A stretch of DNA of 64,000 nucleotides from Sphingobacteriaceae bacterium (GTDB taxonomy: Bacteria > Bacteroidota > Bacteroidia > B-17B0 > Aurantibacillaceae): the NCBI GenBank assembly GCA_016705695.1, contig JADJLA010000008.1, positions 1 to 64,000 of the forward strand, given 5' to 3'. Shown here piece after piece: positions 25,380 to 34,055 of the stretch. Position 1 is the first letter of the stretch, and each line of letters begins with the position of its first letter. A model generated the notes under the pieces. The model did no database searches, was not told where the DNA came from, and worked only from the letters and a program-made list of their open reading frames with translations. Both the position numbers and the translations under genes were made by a program.

Positions 25380-26003
25380 ATGAATTTACAAGAAATACCT
25401 TTTATTATATACGCTGAGGAAACCCCAAATCCGGGCAGTCTTAAATTTGTGGCTAATAAATTGCTTATAGTTAGTGGCGCAACAGCCGAATATCAATCGG
25501 CTAACGAAACTAAAGATGCACCCATTGCGCAAGCTTTGTTTAATTTCCCTTTTGTGAAACGCGTTTTTATTTCTTCTAATTTTATTTCGATCGCAAAAAT
25601 AGATGCTGTAGAGTGGGAAGAAATAAGAGATGAGCTTCGCGTATTCATTACTGATTACTTGAACAAAGGAAATGCGGTGGTAAATAAATTGCCACAAAAA
25701 GAAGTGGCAAAAGACAATACATTCCAAGAAACGGTGAGTGTAAACACACAACACGTTGCCCCAAAAAATGATATTGAGAATAAAATTATTGAGGTATTAG
25801 AACAATATATTCGCCCTGCTGTTGAACAGGATGGAGGGTTGATCACATTCAAAGAATTAAAAGACGGTATTGTTACCGTTCAAATGCGTGGAAGTTGCAG
25901 TGGTTGCCCAAGTAGCACGATGACATTAAAAGCGGGCATAGAAGCTTTATTGAAACGTTTGCTTCCAAATGATGTGAAGGAAGTTGTAAGTGAGGCTTTA
26001 TAG
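25380..26003 (+). CDS. Nfu-type iron-sulphur scaffold or carrier protein
   Basis: The 207-residue protein has an N-terminal Nfu_N domain (IYAEETPNPGSLKFVANK, FVKRVFISSNFISIAK) and a C-terminal NifU domain (IRPAVEQDGGLITF, then the cluster-binding CSGCPSS). It delivers Fe-S clusters to client enzymes in the cytoplasm. The window's clients could include the Fe-S proteins at 38-40 kb and RlmD. A TATTTTTG box at 25357-25364 may be its −7 promoter element, 15 bases before the ATG. The TAG stop codon at 26001-26003 overlaps the first bases of a 245-bp repeat element. Confidence 0.93.
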   Translation: MNLQEIPFIIYAEETPNPGSLKFVANKLLIVSGATAEYQSANETKDAPIAQALFNFPFVKRVFISSNFISIAKIDAVEWEEIRDELRVFITDYLNKGNAVVNKLPQKEVAKDNTFQETVSVNTQHVAPKNDIENKIIEVLEQYIRPAVEQDGGLITFKELKDGIVTVQMRGSCSGCPSSTMTLKAGIEALLKRLLPNDVKEVVSEAL

Positions 26004-26246
26004 AGGCAGAAACCGCAAAGCGGTCTTCAACCTTCGCAAAGGATACGCAAAGAACACAAAGATCAGCTAACCACAAAAAAATAAAGGAGGCAAAGAAACT
26101 ACGCTTTTCGCAAAGAGCTAAAGTTTATAAGAATCTCTTTGCGAGACCGAAGGTCTTTGCCTAGTTTTGAGTAATGGTGATAAAACTTAGCGCCCTTTGC
26201 GCCTACTTTGCGGAAAGCGCGAAGCGCCTTGGCGGTTTCTGTCTCT
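26002..26246 (+). repeat. 245-bp direct repeat, copy 1 (AGAGGCAGAAACCGC ends)
   Basis: The element starts AGAGGCAGAAACCGCAAAG and ends with the near inverse GCGGTTTCTGTCTCT. Inside are many GCAAAG and CTTTGCG words. The same element in the same orientation lies at 28386-28631. Both begin exactly at the AG of the preceding gene's TAG stop codon. This copy fills most of the 26004-26320 gap, and no gene is seen inside it. Confidence 0.88.
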
Positions 26247-26320
26247 AATTCCAAATAAAATGTTATTTTTATAACATCAAGATCAACTCCAAATACCTCT
26301 ATCAAATTCTTGGGCCTTTA

Positions 26321-27277
26321 GTGGCTCTTATTTTTTGGCTATTCATTGATCTTGATCCAAAAAACCCAAACATAAGTTTAATGGCCGGAATTGCGCTTTG
26401 GATGGCCATTTGGTGGGTTACCGAAGCTGTGAGTTTGGCGGTTACTGCAATTGTTCCTGTATTAATGTTGCCGGTTTTAGGAATTGCCGAAGTAAAAGAG
26501 GTAGCACAGCAATATACCGATAGCATTATCTTTTTATTTTTTGGCGGATTTATGTTGGCCTTTGCCATTGAAAAATGGAATTTACATAAACGAATCGCTT
26601 TAAAAATATTATCCATTGTTGGGAAAAGTCCACGCACCGTTTTGTTGGGCACCATGATCTCTACTTTTTTAATTAGTAATTGGATAAGTAATACTGCCAC
26701 AACAGTGATGTTATTTAGCGCTGTACTAGCACTCATTCATGAAACAAAACAATATTTGAAACACGATAAAGAAAAATTTGCTGCGGCGATGTTATTAGGT
26801 TTAGCTTTTTCTGCAACTATTGGTGGAATGGCCACGCCTGTGGGAACTCCGCCGAACATGTATTTTTTTAAAGTATTTCGCGAAACGTATGCGCAGGATT
26901 ACGATTTTAATTTTTTAAAATGGAGCATGATAGGTTATCCTATTGCAGTTACGTTTTTAATTGTGTGTTATATTGTTTTGAGTAAATATTTCATGAAGCA
27001 TTTGAATTCATTTGAGATAGGTAGGGAATATTTTCGCGAGCAGTATAAAAAATTAGGCAAAATGGGTCCGGAAGAAAAATGGGTGTTTGGCATTTTTATT
27101 TCGTGTATTTTGTTATGGTTCTCAAGGGCAGATATTGACCTTGGAGTATTTAAGATCCATGGTTGGGCAAATTTATTCAAGGTTCCTAAATTCGTAGATG
27201 ATTCGTTTGTAGCGTTGGCAGCTGCCATGTTGTTGTTTCTTATTCCTAGTAAAGTGAGAAAGGAAGTGCCCTTTTAG
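26321..27277 (+). CDS. DASS-family sodium:dicarboxylate or sulfate transporter, N-terminal part (frame broken)
   Basis: This is the first two-thirds of a divalent anion:Na+ symporter of the SLC13/DASS family. It is very hydrophobic, with ALWMAIWWVTEAVSLAVTAIVP, FFGGFMLAFAIEKWNLHKRIAL and the substrate-binding SNWISNTATTVM followed by ATIGGMATPVGTPPNM. The frame ends early in KEVPF at a TAG at 27275. One extra base in the CCCTTTT run at 27269-27275 restores reading into the fragment at 27319. The start is unclear. I mark GTG at 26321, but in-frame family-like sequence (YQILGP) extends upstream to about 26270 without a good start codon, so a second indel near the T-run at 26266-26270 is possible. 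Confidence 0.8.
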   Translation: MALIFWLFIDLDPKNPNISLMAGIALWMAIWWVTEAVSLAVTAIVPVLMLPVLGIAEVKEVAQQYTDSIIFLFFGGFMLAFAIEKWNLHKRIALKILSIVGKSPRTVLLGTMISTFLISNWISNTATTVMLFSAVLALIHETKQYLKHDKEKFAAAMLLGLAFSATIGGMATPVGTPPNMYFFKVFRETYAQDYDFNFLKWSMIGYPIAVTFLIVCYIVLSKYFMKHLNSFEIGREYFREQYKKLGKMGPEEKWVFGIFISCILLWFSRADIDLGVFKIHGWANLFKVPKFVDDSFVALAAAMLLFLIPSKVRKEVPF

Positions 27278-27318
27278 AATGGGAAGATGCAAAAAAGATC
27301 CGCTATGATATTATTTTA

Positions 27319-27732
27319 ATGTTTGGATCAGGTTTTGCTTTAGCTTATGGCTTTGAAGTTACGGGATTAAGTAATTGGTTAGCTAGTCAATTAATGGTAC
27401 TAAAAGGCGTGCCCATTATATTTATTATTTTAGGTATTTGCTGCATTGTAACTGTTATTAGCGAATTCGCAAGTAATATTGCCAGTATTCAATTGGCCAT
27501 ACCGGTAATGATGGCCTTGCAAAAAAATATTGACGTATCGCCTTTATTATTAATGATCCCGGCTACATTTGCATCTTCCATAGGTTTTATGCTGCCTGTA
27601 GCTACAGCTGCCAATACCATTGTATTTGGAACAAAAATGATCCATACAAAAGATATGTTCAAAGTTGGTTTGATATTAGATATTTTAGGAATTTTAATCA
27701 TAACTTTGATGTGTTATTTGTATTTAGCATAA
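27319..27732 (+). CDS. DASS-family transporter, C-terminal fragment
   Basis: This continues the preceding gene in another frame, which is open from about 27254. ALLEWEDAKKIRYDIILMFGSGFALA bridges the break in a way typical of the family. Then come the second substrate loop (SEFASNIASIQLAIPVM) and PATFASSIGFMLPVATAANTIVFG with final membrane helices. Joined, the protein would be about 470-480 residues, the usual DASS length. It ends one base before the lolD start. Confidence 0.78.
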   Translation: MFGSGFALAYGFEVTGLSNWLASQLMVLKGVPIIFIILGICCIVTVISEFASNIASIQLAIPVMMALQKNIDVSPLLLMIPATFASSIGFMLPVATAANTIVFGTKMIHTKDMFKVGLILDILGILIITLMCYLYLA

Positions 27733-27733
27733 T

Positions 27734-28387
27734 ATGATCGTAGCAAAACAAATTCATAAATCGTACGGCTCACTCGAAATATTAAAGGGAGTTGATCTTC
27801 ATATTAATTCAGGTGAAGTGGTTTCTATTGTTGGTTCGTCGGGAGCAGGTAAAACTACTTTACTTACAATTTTGGGCACATTAGATCGTCCTGATTCGGG
27901 GCAAGTTTTAATTAACGGACAAAATGTTGTTGAGCTTAACGACAAAAAATTAGCGGCTTTCAGGAACGAGAACATAGGTTTTGTGTTTCAGTTCCATCAT
28001 TTGCTTCCTGAATTCACAGCATTGGAAAACATTTGCATTCCTGCTTTCATAGCAAAAAAATCAAAGAAGGAATCAGAGGTTAGAGCTTTGGAGTTATTAG
28101 AATTATTTAATTTGAAAGATCGCGCTACGCATAAACCATCGGAGTTGAGTGGGGGAGAGCAACAACGTGTAGCGGTTGCGCGTGCTTTGATAAACAATCC
28201 AAAAGTTATTTTTGCCGACGAGCCAAGCGGGAACTTAGATAGTAAGAATGCAGATGAATTACATCAATTATTCTTTAAGCTTCGCGATGAATTAAAACAA
28301 ACCTTTGTTATTGTTACTCATAATAATGAACTGGCTAAAATGGCTGATCGTACTCTGGTGATGAAGGATGGAAGGATCTCTATTTAG
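27734..28387 (+). CDS. lolD: ABC transporter ATP-binding protein, LolD-like
   Basis: This 217-residue ATPase has Walker A GSSGAGKTT, Q-loop FVFQFHHLLPEFTALEN (the FHHLLPEF form is characteristic of LolD), signature LSGGEQQRVAVARAL, Walker B VIFADEPSGNLDS and H-loop THNNE. It would power the LolCE-type permease that releases lipoproteins from the inner membrane to LolA, which is encoded at 47176 in this window. No permease gene is adjacent. Its ATG lies one base after the DASS stop. Its TAG stop codon is the first part of the second 245-bp repeat. Confidence 0.9.
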   Translation: MIVAKQIHKSYGSLEILKGVDLHINSGEVVSIVGSSGAGKTTLLTILGTLDRPDSGQVLINGQNVVELNDKKLAAFRNENIGFVFQFHHLLPEFTALENICIPAFIAKKSKKESEVRALELLELFNLKDRATHKPSELSGGEQQRVAVARALINNPKVIFADEPSGNLDSKNADELHQLFFKLRDELKQTFVIVTHNNELAKMADRTLVMKDGRISI

Positions 28388-28631
28388 AGGCAGAAACCGC
28401 AAAGCGGTCTTCGACCTTCGCAAAGATTTACGCAAAGAACGCAAAGGATCAACCAATCGCAGAAAATTTATTAAAGAAGGCTAAGAGCTGCGCTTTCGCA
28501 AAGTCCCGATAGCTATAGGGACTTTGTAAAACCGAAGGTCTTTGCCTTCTTTTGAGTAGTGGTGATAAAACTTAGCGTCCTTTGCGCCTACTTTGCGGAA
28601 AGCGCGAAGCGCCTTTGCGGTTTCTGCCTCT
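28386..28631 (+). repeat. 245-bp direct repeat, copy 2
   Basis: This copy is the same orientation as copy 1 at 26002 and shares its ends and long internal stretches (for example the block from GATAAAACTTAGCG to GCGCGAAGCGCCTT). The middle part differs: here AGTCCCGATAGCTATAGGG forms a local palindrome around 28503-28525. It occupies almost the whole gap between lolD and the convergent exporter gene. Confidence 0.88.
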
Positions 28632-28637
28632 AATACC

Positions 28638-30398
28638 TTAAGTAATTAGTTCTCCCTGTTGCATCTCGTAAAGCATTTTGAATTTACTTTCAGTGGAGAG
28701 CAACTCTTTTAAATTGCCTTGTTCTATCACTTCGCCTTTTTCCATCACGATAATTTTATCTGCATTTTTAATGGTAGATAAGCGATGAGCAATAATAATA
28801 GAAGTTCTTCCTTGCGTAAGAATATCGGTCGCTTTTTGCAAAAGCTGTTCGGTTGGTGTGTCAATTGAAGCGGTGGCTTCATCCAGCACAAATATTTCGG
28901 GATTATAAACGTAAGCTCTAATAAATGCAATTAATTGTCTTTGTCCGGCGGATAAACTAATACCTCTTTCTCTTACTTCATAATCAAATCCACCCGGTAA
29001 ACTTATAATGAAGTCATACAAGCCAATTTGTTTGGTAGCTTTTAGTACGTCTTCTTTATTGATAGATGGATTGTGAAGTGTGATATTATTATAAATGCTA
29101 TCGTTAAATAAAAAAACATCTTGCAATACAACTCCTGTATTCTTTCTTAAAGAGGCTAGTGAATATTCTTCAATTCCTTTTCCGTCAATTGAAATATTTC
29201 CTTTATTATACTCGTAAAATCTACTCAATAAATTAATGATGGTAGATTTTCCTGAGCCTGTAGCTCCAACAAAGGCAATGCGTTCACCTTTTTTGATCTC
29301 GAGGTTGATATTCTTTAATACAAAATTCTCGTTCACATAGGCGAACCAAAGATCTTTGAATAGGATCTTATCGTTTATTTTTGCAAATTCTGTTTTGCCA
29401 GTATCTGGAATAATTTCATTTGTATCTAATACTTTAAATACCCTATCCGCTGCTACAATTCCCATTTGTAAAGTGTTTAAGCGATCTGCCAGCATTCTAA
29501 TTGGCCTAAACATCATGTTGGTTAGCATTACAAAGAAAGTTAGATCGCCTAATGTCACATGGAACGTAGAAGATTTAACTTCTGCATACCAAATTACCAA
29601 GGCAATAGCCACAGATGAGAGGATCTCTACCACCGGAAAGAAAATGGAATAATAAAATATAGAACGAATATTTGCATTGCGATGTTGTTGATTGATCACT
29701 TTAAATTTGTCATGCTCATCTTTTTCTTTATTGAATAGTTGAATAATTCGCATACCCGTGATATGTTCCTGCGTAAATGTATTTAAATTGGAAACGGCAT
29801 TACGTACTTCATTAAATGTTTTCTTTACTCCATTTTTAAATAAAGCAGTTGCAATAAATAAAAGAGGAATGGTTGTAAAAACTAAAAGCGCCAATACCCA
29901 ATTTTTCCAAAACATTACACCGGCAAATACCAGAAGCATTACAAAATCACCTGCTATAACTATAAATCCTTCCGAAAAAACATCGCTTAAGCTTTCAATG
30001 TCAGAAATAGCGCGCGTAACTAACATACCAACCGGCGTATTGTCAAAATAGGTGTTCTTTAATTTTAAAATATGTCGGTAGATCTGATTTCTGAGATCTC
30101 TCACAATGCTTTGTCCTAAAAAATTGGTAGTGCTAATATTCACAAATTGAAGAATAGCTTCAAAGAATATAAATCCTAAGATGATCAAGCATGAAGTATT
30201 AAGATCTTGAATGCTTTTGTTTTCCGATACATCGGTAGTTAAAGCATTACTTACTAAAAGCGGACGAATAATAGCAAGTACTGAGAGCGATAAAGTGAGG
30301 AAAATAGAAAGTCCAAAACGAACTTTATAAGGTTTCGAATAACTCAAGATCCGTTTAATAAGACCAACATTCAGTTTATTTTCTTTTTTCTCACTCAC
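28638..30398 (-). CDS. ABC exporter, fused membrane and ATP-binding domains (MsbA-like)
   Basis: Residues about 1-310 contain six membrane helices of the type I exporter fold. Residues about 340-586 are the ATPase, with Walker A GATGSGKST, signature LSAGQRQLIAFIRA, Walker B IFVLDEATASID and H-loop AHRLSTI. It is a half-transporter that works as a dimer to export lipids or drugs. Similarity to MsbA is general, so the substrate is not certain. The probable start is a GTG at 30398 sharing GTGAGTGA with the truA stop. An in-frame ATG at 30428 would overlap truA by 38 bases. Confidence 0.9.
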   Translation of the reverse strand: MSEKKENKLNVGLIKRILSYSKPYKVRFGLSIFLTLSLSVLAIIRPLLVSNALTTDVSENKSIQDLNTSCLIILGFIFFEAILQFVNISTTNFLGQSIVRDLRNQIYRHILKLKNTYFDNTPVGMLVTRAISDIESLSDVFSEGFIVIAGDFVMLLVFAGVMFWKNWVLALLVFTTIPLLFIATALFKNGVKKTFNEVRNAVSNLNTFTQEHITGMRIIQLFNKEKDEHDKFKVINQQHRNANIRSIFYYSIFFPVVEILSSVAIALVIWYAEVKSSTFHVTLGDLTFFVMLTNMMFRPIRMLADRLNTLQMGIVAADRVFKVLDTNEIIPDTGKTEFAKINDKILFKDLWFAYVNENFVLKNINLEIKKGERIAFVGATGSGKSTIINLLSRFYEYNKGNISIDGKGIEEYSLASLRKNTGVVLQDVFLFNDSIYNNITLHNPSINKEDVLKATKQIGLYDFIISLPGGFDYEVRERGISLSAGQRQLIAFIRAYVYNPEIFVLDEATASIDTPTEQLLQKATDILTQGRTSIIIAHRLSTIKNADKIIVMEKGEVIEQGNLKELLSTESKFKMLYEMQQGELIT

Positions 30399-31155
30399 TC
30401 TGCTGATCTTTCGGATATTCAATAGCAACTAAAAATAATGCATTGGCAGGAACATTATTTCCAGCTTTACTTCTGTCTTTAGCCTCAATTATCTTTTTGA
30501 ATTCTTCTATGGTAATTTTGTTCTTTCCTACTTGCAATAAGGTTCCAACAATTGCCCGAACCATCCCTCTTAAAAAGCGATCTGCTCTGATGGTAAATCT
30601 CCATTCGCCATCGCCCACTATTTGCCAAATGGCTTTAGTGATCTTGCAATTGTTTGTTTTTGTTTGCGTATTTAATTTACTAAAGCTTGTGAAATCTTTA
30701 TAGTCCATTAATACTTGCGCTGCCTTATTCATTAATTCAAAATCGAGATCTCCGTATACATAATAGCTAAAGCGATCGATAAATGGATTTTTTTGTTGAT
30801 GCAAAAAGTAATAGTACGTACGCGATAAAGCATCAAAGCGGGCATGGGCTTTTTCATCAACTTCCATGATATCCTGTATGGAAATTTCGGGAGGCATGAT
30901 GGTACTGAATTTATAGATCCAGTGCGCTTTATTACTTATAAGATCCTTTGAACTACTATCAAAATGGGCTATATAATTTTTGGCATGAACGCCTGCGTCG
31001 GTTCGGCCGCAACCCACCAATTCAATATTTTCTTTAAGTAAAAGGCTAATTTTTTCCTGAACCGTTTGCTGTACGGTATTTGGGGTATTATCCTGAACCT
31101 GCCAACCGTTAAAATCAGTGCCGTTATAAGAAAGTTTAAGAAAGTACCTAGCCAT
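30391..31155 (-). CDS. truA: tRNA pseudouridine(38-40) synthase
   Basis: TruA converts U38, U39 and U40 in the tRNA anticodon stem. The protein starts at the ATG at 31155 (MARYFLKLSYNGTDFNGWQ, the classic TruA opening). A longer frame to 31182 adds nine unlikely residues. The catalytic Asp is in GCGRTDAGVHAKNYIAHFD. Further signatures are ALSRTYYYFLHQ, FTSFSK and RFLRGMVRAIVGTLLQVG. Length is about 254 residues. It is translationally coupled to the exporter gene behind it and divergent from rlmD. Confidence 0.97.
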   Translation of the reverse strand: MARYFLKLSYNGTDFNGWQVQDNTPNTVQQTVQEKISLLLKENIELVGCGRTDAGVHAKNYIAHFDSSSKDLISNKAHWIYKFSTIMPPEISIQDIMEVDEKAHARFDALSRTYYYFLHQQKNPFIDRFSYYVYGDLDFELMNKAAQVLMDYKDFTSFSKLNTQTKTNNCKITKAIWQIVGDGEWRFTIRADRFLRGMVRAIVGTLLQVGKNKITIEEFKKIIEAKDRSKAGNNVPANALFLVAIEYPKDQQSE

Positions 31156-31169
31156 GTGCCAAAGATACT

Positions 31170-31177
31170 TAACTTTG
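31170..31177 (+). promoter_or_regulatory. Probable −7 box of rlmD
   Basis: TAACTTTG matches TAnnTTTG and lies 13 bases before the rlmD ATG, in the short divergent gap with truA. No clear TTG is found at the expected −33 distance, so this is less certain than the etfB and usp promoters. Confidence 0.45.
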
Positions 31178-31190
31178 CGCATCTGGTAAA

Positions 31191-32597
31191 ATGAGCAAGA
31201 TCAAAAAGAACTTTGAATTACAGGGACTTGAGATAGTAGATACTTCTACTGAAGGAAAGGCTATTGCCAAACACGAGAATTTGGTGGTTTTTATAGAAGG
31301 CGCGGTTCCTGGCGATGTGGTGAATGTAATGGTGCATCGCAAAAAGAATAGTTATGCCGAAGCAAAAGTTACTAAAATAGTTAAGCCGTCAAAAGACAGA
31401 ACAGAACCTAAATGCGAACATTTTGGAACCTGCGGCGGTTGTAAGTGGCAGAGTTTATCGTACGCAACACAATTATATTACAAGCAAAAATATGTTACCG
31501 ATGCTTTTACGCGTATTGGTAAATTAACTTACGGTGATGTTACACCAATTCTTGCGAATAAAGAACCTTATTTTTACCGTAATAAATTAGAGTTCTCTTT
31601 TTCGAATAAAAAGTGGCTCACTAATGAGGAAATAAAGAATGGAGTAGAAGTGCCAAACAAGAATGCTTTAGGATTCCATATCCCGGGTTTGTTTGATAAG
31701 ATCCTTGATATCAATAATTGTTATTTACAAGCAGAGCCAAGTAATTCTATTCGTTTAGCCATAAGAGAGTATGCTTTCAAGAACAACCTTACTTTTTTTG
31801 ATATTCGAAATAAAGTAGGTTTTTTAAGAACAGTGATCATTCGCACTACTTCAACTAAAGAAGTAATGGTGGTGATAAGCATGTTTGAAAATAATGAGGA
31901 AGACATGAAAGCTTTATGTTCGCACTTGAAAGATAAATTTCCTCAGATCACATCTTTGCAATATGCTCATAATCCTAAAGGAAATGACACGATTCAAGAC
32001 CTCGAGATAAAAACGTTTTCCGGTAAAGATCATATCACCGAAGAAATGGAAGGTTTAAAATTCAACATCAGTGCTAAATCTTTTTATCAAACAAATTCGG
32101 AACAAGCGTACGAACTTTATAAAGTTGCAAGAGGGTTTGCTCAGTTAAAAGAAACAGATGTTGTATATGATCTTTATACAGGCACCGGAACTATTGCAAA
32201 TTTTATTGCGCGTGATTGTAAAAAAGTAACTGGTATAGAATATGTAGAAGCTGCTGTAAAAGACGCTTTTAAAAATTCGGAGAATAATGGAATTAAAAAT
32301 ACATTCTTTGCAGCCGGTGACATGAAAGATATCTTTACTTACGAATTTGTAAATGCACATGGAAATCCTGATGTAATTATCACCGATCCTCCACGTGCAG
32401 GAATGAGTCCGGAGGTAATTGCGGTAATGTTGAATTTAAAACCAAGCCGAATTGTTTACGTAAGTTGCAATCCAAGCACGCAAGCTCGCGATCTGGCGCT
32501 TATGGAACATTTATACAAGATCGAAAGGATACAACCGGTGGATATGTTCCCACAAACGGCTCATGTGGAGAATGTGGTTCTTCTTACCTTAAAATAG
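31191..32597 (+). CDS. rlmD: 23S rRNA (uracil-1939-C5)-methyltransferase
   Basis: The 468-residue RlmD/RumA-type enzyme uses SAM to methylate U1939 of 23S rRNA. It has a TRAM domain (about 1-60), then the [4Fe-4S] cysteines CEHFGTCGGCKW (with the fourth Cys in NNCYLQAE), and a methyltransferase domain with SFYQTNSEQA, VYDLYTGTGTIANFIA, TDPPRAGM and the catalytic Cys in VYVSCNPST. The cluster needs a carrier such as the Nfu protein at 25380. In Bacteroidota a single enzyme of this type may also cover the RlmC site, but this cannot be read here. Confidence 0.95.
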   Translation: MSKIKKNFELQGLEIVDTSTEGKAIAKHENLVVFIEGAVPGDVVNVMVHRKKNSYAEAKVTKIVKPSKDRTEPKCEHFGTCGGCKWQSLSYATQLYYKQKYVTDAFTRIGKLTYGDVTPILANKEPYFYRNKLEFSFSNKKWLTNEEIKNGVEVPNKNALGFHIPGLFDKILDINNCYLQAEPSNSIRLAIREYAFKNNLTFFDIRNKVGFLRTVIIRTTSTKEVMVVISMFENNEEDMKALCSHLKDKFPQITSLQYAHNPKGNDTIQDLEIKTFSGKDHITEEMEGLKFNISAKSFYQTNSEQAYELYKVARGFAQLKETDVVYDLYTGTGTIANFIARDCKKVTGIEYVEAAVKDAFKNSENNGIKNTFFAAGDMKDIFTYEFVNAHGNPDVIITDPPRAGMSPEVIAVMLNLKPSRIVYVSCNPSTQARDLALMEHLYKIERIQPVDMFPQTAHVENVVLLTLK

Positions 32598-32608
32598 GGT
32601 TAAAACAC

Positions 32609-32638
32609 TTGTTTTTTTAGAAAATACCTATAACTTTG
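32609..32638 (+). promoter_or_regulatory. Promoter of the universal stress protein gene
   Basis: TTG (32609-32611), exactly 19 bases, then TAACTTTG (32631-32638): a full match to the Bacteroidota sigma-factor pattern. The predicted RNA start is about 14 bases before the ATG at 32659. Confidence 0.78.
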
Positions 32639-32658
32639 GTTGTATAAACCAAATAACT

Positions 32659-33564
32659 ATGATCCATTTCAAGTCCTCAAAGATCCTTATTCCAATTGAT
32701 TTTAGTGAAACATCTTTATTGGCCATACAGCATGGCGCTTTTGTTGCTCAATTTACAAAAGGTGATGTATGTTTGTTACACGTGATCAATTCAAATTACA
32801 CGCGTCAGAATTTATTTTTGCCTGTGTTGCAATTGAATGATCCAATGGAATTTGAAAAAAAAGTTGAAAGTAAATTAAATGAACTTGCCAATGATGTGCG
32901 TTCTGAGTTTGGTGTAAATGTAGAATGTATTATCAAAACAGGTGTTCCTGCAGCGGAAGTTGTTGATACTATTAAGGAAATTGACGCATCATTAGTGGTT
33001 ATGGGAACTCACGGTTACGCTCCAATTGAAGAATTGGTTATTGGAAGTAATGCTTTACGAGTTATAACAAAAGCAAATTGCCAGGTTATGACCATGAGTA
33101 AAGGCTCTAACCATAAAGGATACAATAAAATAGTTATTCCTATTGATAACAGCGCTCATTCGCGTCAAAAAGTTGTGTATGCTATTGAGATGGCAAAACA
33201 ATTTAGTGCGCATTTATATGCCGTTGCGTTATTAGGTCCGGAAGATGAAAGTCATAAACCTCAAATGGAATTGATCTTACATCAGATAGAAAAATTGGCT
33301 AAAGAAAAAGGTGTGATGTACACTTCTGATGTTTTATCAGGATTAAAAAATCGTGCAACAGCCACAGTTCAATATTCAGAAAAAATTGGCGCTGATCTTT
33401 TGGTGATCATGAGCGATCAGGATGCTGAGTTAAGCGGATTCTTTTTAGGACCATACGCGCAACAAGTTATTCATTTAAGTAAGATCCCTGTTATTACTGT
33501 AAAGCCCGAAGAACACCCCGAGAATATCAATTTTACCATTTTAAGTGGAACAAGCGGTATCTAA
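32659..33564 (+). CDS. Tandem universal stress protein
   Basis: The 301-residue protein contains two UspA domains. The first (about 5-150) begins KILIPIDFSETSLLAIQHG and has the nucleotide-binding VMGTHGYAPIEELVIGSNA, matching G-x2-G-x9-G-S. The second (about 155-295) begins KIVIPIDNSAHSRQKV, but its matching loop (IMSDQDAELSGFFLGPYAQQ) lacks the first glycines, so it may not bind ATP. It is cytoplasmic and likely raised during stress or starvation. It stands alone, with its own promoter and terminator. Confidence 0.93.
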   Translation: MIHFKSSKILIPIDFSETSLLAIQHGAFVAQFTKGDVCLLHVINSNYTRQNLFLPVLQLNDPMEFEKKVESKLNELANDVRSEFGVNVECIIKTGVPAAEVVDTIKEIDASLVVMGTHGYAPIEELVIGSNALRVITKANCQVMTMSKGSNHKGYNKIVIPIDNSAHSRQKVVYAIEMAKQFSAHLYAVALLGPEDESHKPQMELILHQIEKLAKEKGVMYTSDVLSGLKNRATATVQYSEKIGADLLVIMSDQDAELSGFFLGPYAQQVIHLSKIPVITVKPEEHPENINFTILSGTSGI

Positions 33565-33609
33565 AAGCGATTTTTTTTACCCAGTTATAATTAAATGCTT
33601 GCCATTTGT

Positions 33610-33640
33610 AAAACCCCGCCTTCTGGTGGGGTTTTGTTTT
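33610..33640 (+). terminator. Intrinsic terminator after the universal stress protein gene
   Basis: AAAACCCCGCC (33610-33620) pairs with GGTGGGGTTTT (33625-33635), with a TTCT loop and further T after it. Confidence 0.88.
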
Positions 33641-33673
33641 GGATATTTGTAAAGCAAAATAATGAAATTTGTT

Positions 33674-33753
33674 CCTGTTTAAATACAGGTCAAATAAAAC
33701 CCGCAGAGTAAGGGTTTTTTCTGAAGGGAGCTGAGCAATCAGCTTCCTTTTTT
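33674..33753 (+). other. Three successive hairpins, possible small RNA or tandem terminators
   Basis: Hairpin 1: CCTGT (33674-33678) with ACAGG (33685-33689). Hairpin 2: AAAACCC (33696-33702) with GGGTTTT (33712-33718) followed by T. Hairpin 3: GGGAGCTGA (33726-33734) with TCAGCTTCC (33739-33747) with a GCAA loop and six T. No protein frame is visible. They lie behind the stress gene's own terminator, so either they are extra terminators or they end a small RNA of roughly 80-110 bases. Confidence 0.4.
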
Positions 33754-33797
33754 ATTTTATAAAATGGAAGTTTTTTTGCGGGATAGAATAACACAAA

Positions 33798-33996
33798 CCG
33801 ATATATCGCCCCTAAAGGGGCTTCTTTGTTGTATCGTATTCGTATTTACCGATATGTCGTCCCTTCCGGACTATTTCAAAACGATGAAAATTAGTTTTAT
33901 ATAATTTCCTAGCTCCGTAGGAGCGACATATAGGTAGCCCCCGAAGGGGGCGAAATAAACCAAGGTGATCAGAACCCCTTTAGGGGTGACATATTA
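33798..33996. repeat. Cluster of GATATGTCG/CGACATAT palindromic units
   Basis: Four related units occur in about 200 bases: CCGATATATCGCCCC (33798), CCGATATGTCGTCCC (33849), TCCGTAGGAGCGACATAT (about 33914) and GGGGTGACATATTA (about 33983). The first two are inverted relative to the last two. Each is next to a short GC-rich palindrome such as CCCCTAAAGGGG. This explains most of the 33565-34055 gap. No gene is seen in it. Confidence 0.7.
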
Positions 33997-34055
33997 TTTA
34001 ATGCATCACCGATAAAAACATTCGGTTGCAATATGCGCTTTGTCGAAGGGCTCCT

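Noticed and set aside
26002..26246. CRISPR array in the GCAAAG-rich region
   Set aside because: The words are irregularly spaced, without equal spacers, and no cas genes are near. It is a dispersed repeat.
27265..27280. Programmed −1 frameshift at CCCTTTT in the DASS gene
   Set aside because: Slipping back one base would mismatch the first position of both tRNAs. It is not a recognised slippery site.
33798..33996. tRNA or riboswitch in the repeat cluster
   Set aside because: No cloverleaf or known riboswitch core was seen. The palindromes are repeat units.
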